Shown one piece after another: positions 8,585-17,252 of a stretch of 64,000 nucleotides of DNA. Made by a program: the position numbers and the translations under genes. The DNA is from JBPYCR01 sp051846935 (GTDB lineage Bacteria; Bacillota; Bacilli; Bacillales; Amphibacillaceae): positions 1-64,000 of the forward strand of contig NZ_JBPYCS010000008.1 of the NCBI RefSeq assembly GCF_051846935.1. The letters are read 5' to 3'. Every line of letters starts with the position of its first letter. Positions within the stretch are counted from its first letter, which is position 1. Below the pieces are notes generated by a model. The model was given only the letters and a program-made list of their open reading frames with translations. It ran no database searches and had not been told where the DNA came from.

Positions 8585-8616
8585 AGATTATCCAAGTGCC
8601 CAAGTAGAGATAATCT
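8585..8616 (-). terminator. Hairpin in the pilC-pilin spacer
   Basis: AGATTATC (8585-8592) pairs with GATAATCT (8609-8616) in the 158-bp gap between pilC and the pilin gene. It lies in the pilin 5' leader; no T tract follows. A TATAAT on the minus strand (8641-8636) could be the -10 of a pilin promoter, although no well-spaced -35 is clear. Confidence 0.4.
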
Positions 8617-8690
8617 ATCATTGTATCCTAATTCTATTATATAAGAAAATTTAAATTAAATCGACAAATTTAGTGTTTATTTTAAGTTTT

Positions 8691-9890
8691 TTAGATAAAA
8701 TTCTCAAACATTGAAAACATTGGCAGAACAATTGCCAAAATAATTCCACCTACAACAACAGCTAAAACAACAATAATGAGCGGTTCGATCATCGTTTTAA
8801 TTCGTTCGGATAAATGCTCTACTTCCTCTTCATAAAAGTGCGCTACCTTTAATAGCATCGAATCTAACGTCCCAGTTTGTTCACCAATTTGGATCATTTG
8901 AACAACAAGTGTTGGAAAGGCCCAATGCCCTTGCATTGGTGTAGTCATTGATTTTCCGCTCGTTAATGCATTGCGTGATTGCACAAATATTCCTCGAATG
9001 ACACGGTTTCCGACAACTTTTTCGGTAATTTCAACGGCTTGAAGAATTGGTACACCACTATAAAAAAGCGTGCTTAACGTTTGGGTAGCTCGCACGAATG
9101 CGCCTTTATAAACGAGTTGACCAAAAATAGGAATCTTCATTTTAATTACATCCATTTTATAGGCAAAGGATCCATTTTTCATCGCTCTTTGATAAAATAC
9201 TACGAGTAATAGAAGGAATACAAAGAATATCCACCAATAGTTTCCGGCCCATTGGCTAAGATTCACAATCAATTTGGTATAAAAAGGTAGTTCCTGGTCA
9301 AAGGAATTAAACATCGAGACAAATTGCGGCACGACAAAAATGAGTAAAAAAACTACTAAAACAAATGTAATGATACCGACAATAGTAGGATACATTAATG
9401 CGGATAGTATCTTTTGTCGATTCGTGTACTGCTTTTCATAGTACGTCGCCATTTGCCCTAAAATGTCATCCAATTTCCCACTCGCTTCTCCCGCTTCAAT
9501 CATAGAAATAAGTAATTCTGGAAAAATGGTTGGATGGATCATAGCGGATGAGGAAAGGGATTGTCCCTGTCGTAATCGCTTATATATATCCTCGAGCGCA
9601 ATTTTTAACATGTATATATTTGTTTGTTGTGCCATCGTGTTCGTTGCCGTTGCAATCGGGATTCCTGATTGTATTAGAGTAGCATACTGCCGTAAAAAGA
9701 TGACAAAATCTTTATTCTTTATTTTCCTATGGAACGCGAGGTCTTTATTCCATGGCTTCGTTTCTTCAATATGATAGATAATATACCCTTCTTTTTCAAG
9801 CTCGCGTAACGCTTCTGTTTTGTTATCCGCATCAATCTTCCCCTTTAAGCGTTCACCAGACAATCGTTTCGCTTCATATTGAAAATTCAC
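8691..9890 (-). CDS. pilC: PilC-like type IV pilus inner-membrane platform protein
   Basis: The protein is 399 aa with two T2SSF domains, each containing the conserved block (FLRQYATLIQSGIPIATA with EAGEASGKLDDIL; TLSTLFYSGVPILQAVEI with IGEQTGTLDSML). It has three membrane segments (about residues 160-185, 215-235 and 365-390). PilC is the polytopic protein on which the PilB/PilT ATPases act. The GTG at 9890 (MNFQYEAKRLSGE) is the likely start: AGGAGG is 7 nt upstream, whereas the longer frame from 9923 has none. It follows pilT. Confidence 0.92.
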   Translation of the reverse strand: MNFQYEAKRLSGERLKGKIDADNKTEALRELEKEGYIIYHIEETKPWNKDLAFHRKIKNKDFVIFLRQYATLIQSGIPIATATNTMAQQTNIYMLKIALEDIYKRLRQGQSLSSSAMIHPTIFPELLISMIEAGEASGKLDDILGQMATYYEKQYTNRQKILSALMYPTIVGIITFVLVVFLLIFVVPQFVSMFNSFDQELPFYTKLIVNLSQWAGNYWWIFFVFLLLLVVFYQRAMKNGSFAYKMDVIKMKIPIFGQLVYKGAFVRATQTLSTLFYSGVPILQAVEITEKVVGNRVIRGIFVQSRNALTSGKSMTTPMQGHWAFPTLVVQMIQIGEQTGTLDSMLLKVAHFYEEEVEHLSERIKTMIEPLIIVVLAVVVGGIILAIVLPMFSMFENFI

Positions 9891-10042
9891 CCACATCCCT
9901 CCTCGTATATTATGCTTAGGCATTATTATTCCGTCTATTGTTTCTAGATGTTTCTATCGCAATAAACGGGTATGTTATTCCCGTTACTTTGCACTACAGG
10001 CGGAAGCTTTCCGCTTTAATCTCTAACTATATTCTCAGCTTG

Positions 10043-11077
10043 CTATGCTTCACTTAAATAAGGCTTTGCCGTTTCGTAATGAATACTATTTTCTTGTAGT
10101 AGGCGACGTAAATCCATCTCTAACGTATGCATTCCTGAATTTTTGGACGTTTGCAACACATTTTGAATTTGGTAAAGCTTTTCATTTCGGATTAAATTTT
10201 TTACTGCTGGCGTATTAATTAATACTTCTGTCGCAACCTTTCTTCCTCTTCCATCTGCAGTCGGGAACAACCGTTGGGAAATAACAGCCTTTAAAATAGT
10301 AGAAAGTTGAATTCGTATTTGTGTCTGCTGTTCAGCTGGAAACACGTCGATAATCCGTTCAATCGTAGAGACAGCATCAGACGTATGGAGCGTACTCAAT
10401 ACGAGATGACCGGTTTCCGCTGCTGTAATTGCTGTTGCTATCGTCTCTAGATCACGCATTTCCCCAACAAGTATGATATCCGGATCTTGTCGTAAGCTAG
10501 CACGCAGCCCATTAATAAAGCTAAGCGTGTCTAGGCCGACTTCGCGCTGATCAATAATAGACCGCTTATGTGCATGTACGTATTCTATCGGATCTTCTAA
10601 CGTAATAATGTGTTTCTCGCTCGTTTGATTTATATAATCAAGCATTGATGCAAGCGTTGTCGTCTTACCACTCCCTGTAGGTCCAGTAACGAGAATGAGT
10701 CCCTGTGGCAGACGAGATAATTCATTCACAACGGAAGGCATATGTAACTGCTCCAATGAAGGTATTTCCGTTGGGATTAAACGAATTGCGAGCGCTAAAT
10801 GATTACGCTGATAAAATGCATTCATCCGAAAACGTATACGATTGTCCAACGTATAAGAAAAATCGATTTCTTTATTTTTCTGCAATATTTCCCAAGCAGA
10901 TTCAGACAATATTGCTACACATATCGCTTCAATATGTGACGGATTTAATACAGCTTCACTCGTTTCAATTAATTTGCCGTTTATTCGAAATACAGGTGCT
11001 TTATTTACAGTCAAATGAACATCTGAAGCATTTTGTTCAGTAGCTATTTGCAACCAGCGATTTAATAAATCCTTCAT
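10043..11077 (-). CDS. pilT: PilT, type IV pilus retraction ATPase
   Basis: The protein is 344 aa, the usual PilT length. It has an N-terminal PAS-like domain (ASDVHLTVNKAPVFRING), the AIRLIP motif at 97-102, Walker A GPTGSGKTT at 132-140, Asp box ITLEDPIEYVH, Walker B DIILVGEMRDLET, and a C-terminal AVKNLIRNEKLYQI that matches the PilT AIRNLIRE motif. These features separate it from PilB/GspE/ComGA, which are assembly ATPases. It is 10 bp behind pilB with AGGGGGT before the ATG. PilT powers filament depolymerisation, so this pilus should be able to retract (twitching, surface sensing or DNA pulling). Confidence 0.95.
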   Translation of the reverse strand: MKDLLNRWLQIATEQNASDVHLTVNKAPVFRINGKLIETSEAVLNPSHIEAICVAILSESAWEILQKNKEIDFSYTLDNRIRFRMNAFYQRNHLALAIRLIPTEIPSLEQLHMPSVVNELSRLPQGLILVTGPTGSGKTTTLASMLDYINQTSEKHIITLEDPIEYVHAHKRSIIDQREVGLDTLSFINGLRASLRQDPDIILVGEMRDLETIATAITAAETGHLVLSTLHTSDAVSTIERIIDVFPAEQQTQIRIQLSTILKAVISQRLFPTADGRGRKVATEVLINTPAVKNLIRNEKLYQIQNVLQTSKNSGMHTLEMDLRRLLQENSIHYETAKPYLSEA

Positions 11078-11087
11078 CTTCTACCCC

Positions 11088-12701
11088 CTACGTCTGTATC
11101 GTTACTTGCATTAACTCCTCCATCGACGTCAACCCCGCCTTCACTTTTTCTAGCCCGTCATGGATAAGGAAGGATGTACCGTTCCTTCGCAAATCATCTC
11201 GGATTTCAACGACTGAACGATTGTCCATTAATTTTTTTCTAATTTCGTCGGTAATTACGACTACTTCGTGAATGGCGATCCGTCCACGATAACCCTTTTG
11301 CTGACAACTGTTGCAGCCTTTTCCTTCATAGATTGTAGAGACAGTTATATTATTTTTAGCAAATATTTCCTTTTCTAAAATTGTTGGCTCTCTTTCCGTC
11401 TGGCAATCACGACAAATTTTGCGTACAAGTCGTTGGGCTACAATGCCAGAGATAGATGATACAACTAAATATGGCTCAATCCCCATATCAAACAGTCTCG
11501 GAATCGTATCCAATGCACTATTCGTATGAATCGTGCTAAATACGAGGTGGCCTGTCAAGGAAGCTCGAATGGCAATTTCTGCAGTTTCTTGGTCTCTTAT
11601 CTCTCCGACCATAATAATATTCGGATCCTGTCGTAAAATCGAACGCAACCCTCTGGCAAATGTTAAATCAATTCCACTATTCACCTGAACCTGATTAACT
11701 CCCTCAAGCTGGATTTCAACAGGATCTTCAACCGTAATAATATTTACGTGTTCATCATTCAACTGCTTAATGGATGCATACAACGTTGACGTTTTTCCTG
11801 ATCCCGTCGGGCCACTAATTAAAATAAGACCCGACGGCTCGGTTATTAATCGTGTATATCGTTCATAATTTTCTTTAGAAAAACTTAGTTCCTTCAATTG
11901 CATCAAAGCACTACTTAAGTCCAAAATTCGAATTACTACTTTTTCGCCATCAACCGTTGGCAACGTTGAAATACGTAAGTCTACTGGGGAAAGGCCTACC
12001 GTCGTTTTAATTCGCCCATCTTGTGGCAATCGTGTTTCTGTAATATTCAAGTTGGCTAAAATTTTAATTCGCGCAATCAACGATTGGTGCATGCTTTTTG
12101 GTAATTTTCTTTCCGTTTGTAATCGGCCGTCAATTCGAAAACGAACGAGCAAATGGGCATCCTGTGCATCAATGTGAATATCACTTGCCTTCAGTTGCAC
12201 ACCTGACTGCAGCAATTGATCGAGTACTTCGATAATTGTTGTTTCGGACTCATTTACATCGGTTTCGCCTTGACCATGCTCATAATACTTATTTATTGTA
12301 AATAAAATATCGTCCTTTGCAGCAATTACTGGGGAAATGCTTAGTCCAGTAGATATTTCCAAATCGTCAATAATATAATAGTCCATCGGATCATTCATGG
12401 CGAGAACGAGTGAATCGGCATCCATTTTTAATGGCATTATATAATGACGCTGTGCTGTTTCCTTATTTACATAGCTTAATACTTTGGGATCAATCGGATA
12501 ATGAAACAATTGAACGTGCGGAATGCCTAGCTGAAACTCTAACACTTCAATCAGTTGCCGTTCTGTGATAAACCCACGGTCAAGTAGAGCATCTCCAAGT
12601 TTTTTATTACTGTTATTGTTTTCAATCGTATCAATAATTTGTTCTTCTGTTACAATACCAGCTTCTTGCAACAGATCTCCTAACCGTTTTCTTACTACCA
12701 T
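11088..12701 (-). CDS. pilB: PilB, type IV pilus assembly ATPase
   Basis: The protein is 537 aa. An N-terminal MshEN-type domain (about 1-140, LGDLLQEAGIVTEEQI and LGDALLDRGFITERQL as a repeated unit) precedes the T2SSE core: Walker A GPTGSGKTS (297-305), VEDPVEIQLEG, Walker B NIIMVGEIRDQETAEI, His box GHLVFSTIHTN. A tetracysteine zinc motif is present (C430, C433, C463, C466). MshEN domains bind cyclic di-GMP in several family members, so c-di-GMP control is possible but unproven here. PilB drives pilin polymerisation. ComGA, the competence paralogue, is much shorter and lacks the MshEN domain. Confidence 0.95.
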   Translation of the reverse strand: MVVRKRLGDLLQEAGIVTEEQIIDTIENNNSNKKLGDALLDRGFITERQLIEVLEFQLGIPHVQLFHYPIDPKVLSYVNKETAQRHYIMPLKMDADSLVLAMNDPMDYYIIDDLEISTGLSISPVIAAKDDILFTINKYYEHGQGETDVNESETTIIEVLDQLLQSGVQLKASDIHIDAQDAHLLVRFRIDGRLQTERKLPKSMHQSLIARIKILANLNITETRLPQDGRIKTTVGLSPVDLRISTLPTVDGEKVVIRILDLSSALMQLKELSFSKENYERYTRLITEPSGLILISGPTGSGKTSTLYASIKQLNDEHVNIITVEDPVEIQLEGVNQVQVNSGIDLTFARGLRSILRQDPNIIMVGEIRDQETAEIAIRASLTGHLVFSTIHTNSALDTIPRLFDMGIEPYLVVSSISGIVAQRLVRKICRDCQTEREPTILEKEIFAKNNITVSTIYEGKGCNSCQQKGYRGRIAIHEVVVITDEIRKKLMDNRSVVEIRDDLRRNGTSFLIHDGLEKVKAGLTSMEELMQVTIQT

Positions 12702-12748
12702 AAGTTATCGCTCCCTTGAACACTGACAAATGTACATTTTTCAAGCAC

Positions 12749-13204
12749 TTATTTGTTACGCATTATCGTAATTATAATTTCGTTATTTTCGCGCACTTCT
12801 TTGCCATTGGCTGTCCCTAAACTCGTAAATTCAACTATTATTTCATTCTCTGTTTGTTGATCTAGTGTGACATTTTCAATCGTAAAGTATTTTCGTTCTC
12901 CTTCCACTTGAACGGTTAGTACTTCCGTTCCGTTCCATTCCTGAAGCTTTTCTTCAACACCTTGAAAACCGGATGCCTGTGCTGCTTCTGTTAACTCAGC
13001 TTGTTTTGAAGCAATCAGCTGTTGATAATACTCTACACCCATTTCCGCTAAATGACGGGATTCGATATTTTTTTCCATCGTTGCTACCTGACCAGCTGTA
13101 TTTGTTACTTGATAAAATTGACCGAGTAAAAGAAGCGTAATTAACGTAATAAGTAATAATGTCAAAACAAGTGCAGCACCTTGTTCGTTTTGATATTTAT
13201 TCAT
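12749..13204 (-). CDS. PilX/GspK-like minor pilin
   Basis: The protein is 151 aa. After NKYQNEQG comes AALVLTLLLITLITLLLLG, the 'GAALV' N-terminal pattern of PilX_N proteins. It lacks Glu+5, as GspK-type tip pilins do. A soluble domain of about 110 residues follows. The ATG at 13204 is preferred because AGGTG is 6 nt upstream; a GTG at 13213 is possible. It overlaps the upstream pilin gene by 8 bp. Such proteins cap or prime pilus assembly (family knowledge); specific function is inferred. Confidence 0.72.
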   Translation of the reverse strand: MNKYQNEQGAALVLTLLLITLITLLLLGQFYQVTNTAGQVATMEKNIESRHLAEMGVEYYQQLIASKQAELTEAAQASGFQGVEEKLQEWNGTEVLTVQVEGERKYFTIENVTLDQQTENEIIVEFTSLGTANGKEVRENNEIIITIMRNK

Positions 13205-13649
13205 CTGCATCACCTGCTGCGGTCATATAGAAATATGTATTTTTTAAGTCTTCTCCATTTGCAAACACGTGCACATTGCCCCGGTATAAGTTAAGCTCTT
13301 TTTCTCGTTCTGTTTGACAAAATGTTAATGTAGGTTTAAATCGTTGATTATCAACAGTTGTTGTGTAGCCTTCATCAAGTGCATATGGAGTTTCTGATTG
13401 CTCACAGTTTGCAACATTTGGAGAGTTATCTACATAGGCACGTAAAGATTCATCGTTTTTTAAGTCAAACACAAATTGATCGAGTAAATTACTCGAAACA
13501 AGCTCTTCATTCGTTTGTTTGGACCAATTTAATAGCTGTGGGAACATTGGCAATAACACGACAATAACAATGCTTATTAATGTAATAGAAACAATAAGCT
13601 CTACTAGCGTGAAGCCGACACTATTTTTTTCCTTCTTTTTACTATACAA
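13197..13649 (-). CDS. Minor prepilin (PilV/ComGD-like), first gene of the pilus operon
   Basis: The precursor is 150 aa. KKKEKNSVG precedes FTLVELIVSITLISIVIVVL with Glu+5, a standard class III signal. The soluble domain has two cysteines (NVANCEQSE, LTFCQTERE). A TTG start at 13649 has GGTGA 7 nt upstream. It is the first minus-strand gene after the divergent 13711 gene, so the pilus operon promoter should lie in the 61-bp gap. Minor pilins nucleate the filament and often carry binding activity. Confidence 0.8.
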   Translation of the reverse strand: MYSKKKEKNSVGFTLVELIVSITLISIVIVVLLPMFPQLLNWSKQTNEELVSSNLLDQFVFDLKNDESLRAYVDNSPNVANCEQSETPYALDEGYTTTVDNQRFKPTLTFCQTEREKELNLYRGNVHVFANGEDLKNTYFYMTAAGDADE

Positions 13650-13710
13650 TAGAGTTCACCGCACTTTTGGTTCTTTTCCTTTAAGTATATCATTTATGGA
13701 AGTGATTAAC

Positions 13711-14886
13711 ATGCTGAACTTGTCGAATTTCAAAAGAGAAGATGGAGTTACGCTCGTTGAATTACTCGCTGTGATCGCTATTTTAGCAATCGTAGGCTCA
13801 TTACTATATTCCTTTGTTTTTCAAGGTTTAAACAACGAAAAGAAAACAAGTGGAGCAATTGCATTAAATCAGGACGGAAATGTGTTAATGAGTGAATGGA
13901 AAAGTCAATATTATGCAGGAGAACCAGTGCTTTGTTATGATGAGAATAACGAACAATTCACGATCGATAATTATACAATTGTAAATGGTGAAACGGATTT
14001 GGAACTTACGAATGGTTGTATACACGGTGTAAACGTGGACGAGCCATTAGAGGTCGAAGTTACATTACAAAATATAGAAGGGCAATCCATTACTTTAGCA
14101 GCTGCTTGGGAGCAGCCACCACCTTCGCAGATCGCATTAGTGCTCAACGCTTCTAATAGTGAAGGCGTGGCGGATCCAAATGATATCGATTGGAATTATA
14201 CGACAAATACTTTGCCATGCCTAGACAATCCACAATATCAGCAAATGAATATTGTTTGGACAGGTAGCGCTATGGAGAAAAACTGCGAACAATACAATGG
14301 ACCGAATAAAGATAAACATGGGACATATAAAAGCTTATGGAAAAAAGGGAAAATGGAACTAGAAAATAACGAGCATATCGAAGTAGGTCACCATCTGTTT
14401 ACGGATAAAAAAGTGGAGATAGAAGAGGGTGTCAAAATCACCGTATTCCAAACTGCTACTTTTAATCAAGATGCAACGTTTGAAGAGGATGCAAAAGTCG
14501 TTATAAAAGGGAATGCGCAATTCCGAGCGTTGAAAATAGAAGACGATGCCAAACTAGAAGTAGACGGTAATTCTAATCATATAAAGAAAGTGGAAATGGA
14601 TGAGGATAGTACGTTTACGATTGGTGGGAGCGGCCAGTTTCAGAGTAAAGTAACTATGGAAGAAGATGCAAAGCTTACGATTACAAACCATGCTACTTTT
14701 TCTAAAAAAGTGGAGATGGATGAGGATACTGCCCTTACTATTGGCGGTAATGGTACTTTTTCCGATCAAATTATGATGGAAGATCGTGCATCAATCCGAA
14801 TTGGCGGCGATGCAACGTGTATGAAAAAAGTAAAAAAAGAGAAGAGAAATTCGATTACTGTTGGAGGAGATTCGACCTGCTCTTAG
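13711..14886 (+). CDS. Prepilin-like protein with C-terminal beta-solenoid-type repeats (possibly truncated)
   Basis: The protein is 391 aa. NFKREDG precedes VTLVELLAVIAILAIVG, a class III prepilin signal with Glu+5 and one membrane helix. A linker domain to about residue 230 has several cysteines. From about residue 230 there are roughly eight repeats of about 20 residues, e.g. VEMDEDSTFTIGGSGQFQSK, VTMEEDAKLTITNHATFSKK, VEMDEDTALTIGGNGTFSDQ. This pattern resembles bactofilin/polymer-forming or other right-handed beta-solenoids. The start at 13711 follows GGAAGTG; the frame is open further upstream without a better site. It ends at a TAG inside a repeat: preceding copies have Lys there (TCMKK versus TCS-stop-R), and the frame continues open (IGLDAFQNKVEPKQSGYV). 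A nonsense change may therefore have removed the tail. It is divergent from the pilus operon and is probably a tip or adhesin subunit. Confidence 0.75.
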   Translation: MLNLSNFKREDGVTLVELLAVIAILAIVGSLLYSFVFQGLNNEKKTSGAIALNQDGNVLMSEWKSQYYAGEPVLCYDENNEQFTIDNYTIVNGETDLELTNGCIHGVNVDEPLEVEVTLQNIEGQSITLAAAWEQPPPSQIALVLNASNSEGVADPNDIDWNYTTNTLPCLDNPQYQQMNIVWTGSAMEKNCEQYNGPNKDKHGTYKSLWKKGKMELENNEHIEVGHHLFTDKKVEIEEGVKITVFQTATFNQDATFEEDAKVVIKGNAQFRALKIEDDAKLEVDGNSNHIKKVEMDEDSTFTIGGSGQFQSKVTMEEDAKLTITNHATFSKKVEMDEDTALTIGGNGTFSDQIMMEDRASIRIGGDATCMKKVKKEKRNSITVGGDSTCS

Positions 14887-14998
14887 CGTATCGGATTGGA
14901 CGCATTTCAAAATAAGGTCGAGCCGAAACAAAGCGGCTATGTGAAAAATCCAAATGATGAACGAGTTAGCTCCGGAAATACCTTATCTCTTAATAAAG

Positions 14999-15044
14999 AA
15001 GAACGCTTTTTGCCGGTGATATTTCTACCGCGAAGCGTTCTTTT
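14999..15044 (+). terminator. Bidirectional terminator between the solenoid prepilin and flavodoxin genes
   Basis: AAGAACGCTT (14999-15008) pairs perfectly with AAGCGTTCTT (15033-15042) with an inner CGGT/ACCG stem. T-rich sequence follows on both strands. It falls between convergent genes and sits 113 bp after the TAG at 14886. Confidence 0.75.
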
Positions 15045-15091
15045 GAGATACTTTTGTCATTGCATCTTTCCGTCTTGTAAACAATGCAGCC

Positions 15092-15559
15092 TTATACGTC
15101 TTTTTTATTAGCTTTTATCAACGTACAAACTTTATTAGCGAATGCTTGACAACGCCTTATGTCTGCTTCGTCTGGCTCCAAATCTACTTTCAGTCGCTCC
15201 GGGACAACGGTTGCTTTTGTTTTATTTGCTTGTTCTGCTATCAAGTCAATCGCTCCGCCATACGTATCATAAAACGAATCCGCAGAACCAAAAACACCGA
15301 AAACTACTCCGATAAGCTCAACTTCTTCTAACGCATCATAAAAGTCTTCCACTTCATATGGAAGTTCTCCGTCGTCCCACGTATACGTACCAACAAGCAC
15401 TGCATCGTAATGCCCCAATTCTTCTGCTTTAATTAAATCAAAATCAAATGTTTTAAGAACAACCGTATGCCCAGCTTTTATAAAATAATCGACCATTGCT
15501 TCGGCCATTATTTCCGTATTTCCAGTTGCACTTGTATACACAATGAATACTTTTGCCAT
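15092..15559 (-). CDS. Flavodoxin
   Basis: The protein is 155 aa and starts MAKVFIVYTSATGNTEIMAE. TSATGNTE is the FMN phosphate-binding loop; VLVGTYTWDDGELPYEVEDF and VFGVFGSADSFYDTYGGAID are the other flavin-binding loops. This is a short-chain flavodoxin (YkuN/YkuP type), a low-potential electron carrier used instead of ferredoxin. The ATG at 15559 has GAGAGG close upstream; the longer frame has no such site. Single-gene unit ending at the shared terminator. Confidence 0.93.
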   Translation of the reverse strand: MAKVFIVYTSATGNTEIMAEAMVDYFIKAGHTVVLKTFDFDLIKAEELGHYDAVLVGTYTWDDGELPYEVEDFYDALEEVELIGVVFGVFGSADSFYDTYGGAIDLIAEQANKTKATVVPERLKVDLEPDEADIRRCQAFANKVCTLIKANKKDV

Positions 15560-15635
15560 TTGCACCTCTCCATAGCAAATATAGGGGATCTGGGAAATAT
15601 TGTAGAAGGAGAAATCTTCTAACACTTCCACTCAT

Positions 15636-15750
15636 GGAATATTCGCTTTCAGCGGTCGAATGGCAAGCCTCGTCGTACTAAGCACTGTGTGGTCTCACCG
15701 ATCTCTTTCTTCCCGTTGGAGTCTCGCATATCCATTCGCTCGTGTTGAAG
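15636..15750. repeat. Dispersed intergenic repeat, type A (degenerate copy)
   Basis: The stretch contains GGTCTCACCGATCT, ATTCGCTTTC and GGAGTCTCGCAT, motifs shared with copies near 23710, 24895 and 56160. The family is GC-rich relative to its surroundings and imperfectly palindromic, as are many Bacillaceae intergenic repeats. Confidence 0.6.
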
Positions 15751-15860
15751 AGCTTTCCTAATTTCCCACACATACATCCGAAAACTCTAAATATATTTTC
15801 ATTACTAGCTGAACCTGTTCCATTAAAAAGCAGTTTAACGAAGAAGGAAGAGTTTACACA

Positions 15861-16637
15861 CTAAGCTAACGTCATCCACGGGCGATCGCTATGCCATTCA
15901 ACTAAAACAGGCTTTTCAAAAAATGCGCTTAAATTCTTTTCTGTTAAAACATCCTTCCGCTTCCCTTGATCATAAATAGTCTCTTGCTTCATTAATAATG
16001 TATGCGAAAAAATAGGTAACACTTCTTCAATATGATGCGTCACATATATAAGCGTCGGTGCTGTTTTTGACTGGAGCAGATTTTGAAGGGCGTGTAGCAA
16101 TTCATCGCGCGCGATACAATCAAGTCCGCTCGTCGGCTCATCAAGGATTAACAGTTTAGGAGAGGACATTAATCCACGTGCGATTAATATTTTTTGTTTT
16201 TCCCCGTTCGAGCACGTATCGTATGTTCGGTTATATAAATAAGCACAGCCTAATTGTTCCATTAAAGCATGCGCCCGTTCAAAATCTGCTTCTGTTGTCT
16301 CTACATGGTATAGGCCAATGGAAGCAAATTTCCCACTTACGATAATATCTTCAACAAGATGCCTTCCATTCATTCTTTCCTGCAACGACGAGCTAACCCA
16401 GCCAATCGATTGACGAAGTTCACGAAGGTCTGTTTTTCCGAACTTTTTCCCTAATACCGTTACTTCTCCAGTTGTCGGCCATATGTACCCATTCACCATA
16501 TTTAAAAGCGTTGTTTTACCGGAGCCGTTTAAGCCTAAAACTGCCCAATGCTCGCCCTTATTCACTTGCCAATTAATATCCGTTAAAATGGTTTTTCCCG
16601 ACCTTTTCCAGGACACTTTTGTCATATTAATAACCAT
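15861..16637 (-). CDS. ABC transporter ATP-binding protein (YlmA-like)
   Basis: The protein is 258 aa with one ABC domain: Walker A GLNGSGKTTLLN (about 36-47), signature CSNGEKQKILIARGL, Walker B LLILDEPTSGLD, His switch YVTHHIEE. It resembles the stand-alone ATPases annotated as YlmA or molybdate-type (ModF/MolC-like). No permease gene is adjacent, so its partner is unknown. The ATG at 16637 follows GGGGGAG at a short spacing of 4 nt. Confidence 0.88.
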   Translation of the reverse strand: MVINMTKVSWKRSGKTILTDINWQVNKGEHWAVLGLNGSGKTTLLNMVNGYIWPTTGEVTVLGKKFGKTDLRELRQSIGWVSSSLQERMNGRHLVEDIIVSGKFASIGLYHVETTEADFERAHALMEQLGCAYLYNRTYDTCSNGEKQKILIARGLMSSPKLLILDEPTSGLDCIARDELLHALQNLLQSKTAPTLIYVTHHIEEVLPIFSHTLLMKQETIYDQGKRKDVLTEKNLSAFFEKPVLVEWHSDRPWMTLA

Positions 16638-16989
16638 CAAGCTCCCCCTTATTAAAAAATTCCGGTTCGTTTAGCAATTCAGAAAATACTTCCCATCTAG
16701 TTTAGCTTTTACACATGAAACTGTCCAAAAATATATATTGTCATTTACTTTATTTGGTAAGAACATGGTTTACTTATCTCGCATTTCATGCATAGGCGAT
16801 ACTCACATTCCGTGAGCAACATTCAAACTTCTCAAATTAGTTGAGACGTTGCCACTAGCCAGCCGGATCGTAATTTAGTATTGTATAATACAAGTACATG
16901 TTAAATTGTATAGGCTCCACGTACAATGACAAAACCGATATATTTATTAATAAAGGAATGTATCAACATTCTATATGAGGTGAGAAATC
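16638..16989. other. Intergenic stretch with a repeat fragment
   Basis: A fragment of the GTTGCC-type repeat lies at about 16828-16860 (contains AAATTAGTTGAGACGTTGCC, shared with the tandem array near 29 kb). A TATAAT at 16884-16889 could be a -10 element for the following small gene, but no suitable -35 is visible. Confidence 0.45.
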
Positions 16990-17151
16990 ATGCAAGTGAA
17001 AATGAATGTCCAAACAATGTACCACGGTGATCTATTAAGAAAAGATAAAATTTATGAAATTGAGGAAGATGTTGCGAAACGCTGGATTGCCAGCAAAATT
17101 GCTGAAATCGTTAATAAAGATGCTCATGCTGAGGAGCTTAAAGACAATTAG
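16990..17151 (+). CDS. Small hypothetical protein (53 aa)
   Basis: A 53-codon frame starts MQVKMNVQTMYHGDLLRKDK and continues KIYEIEEDVAKRWIASKIAE. GAGGTGAG lies 5 nt before the ATG, and a strong terminator follows at 17253. The composition is that of a folded soluble protein (charged, helical C-terminus). 'YEIEEDVAKRWI' resembles small phage-head-region and YqbF-like proteins, but I cannot assign a family with confidence. Confidence 0.65.
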   Translation: MQVKMNVQTMYHGDLLRKDKIYEIEEDVAKRWIASKIAEIVNKDAHAEELKDN

Positions 17152-17252
17152 TACTTAATTACCTTTCGCAAATTGAATTTATATTAATACTTTTACTAAA
17201 TTCGTACGTACATACTATATATCTATGGTATTTCGCTAAATTTAAAAATGCA

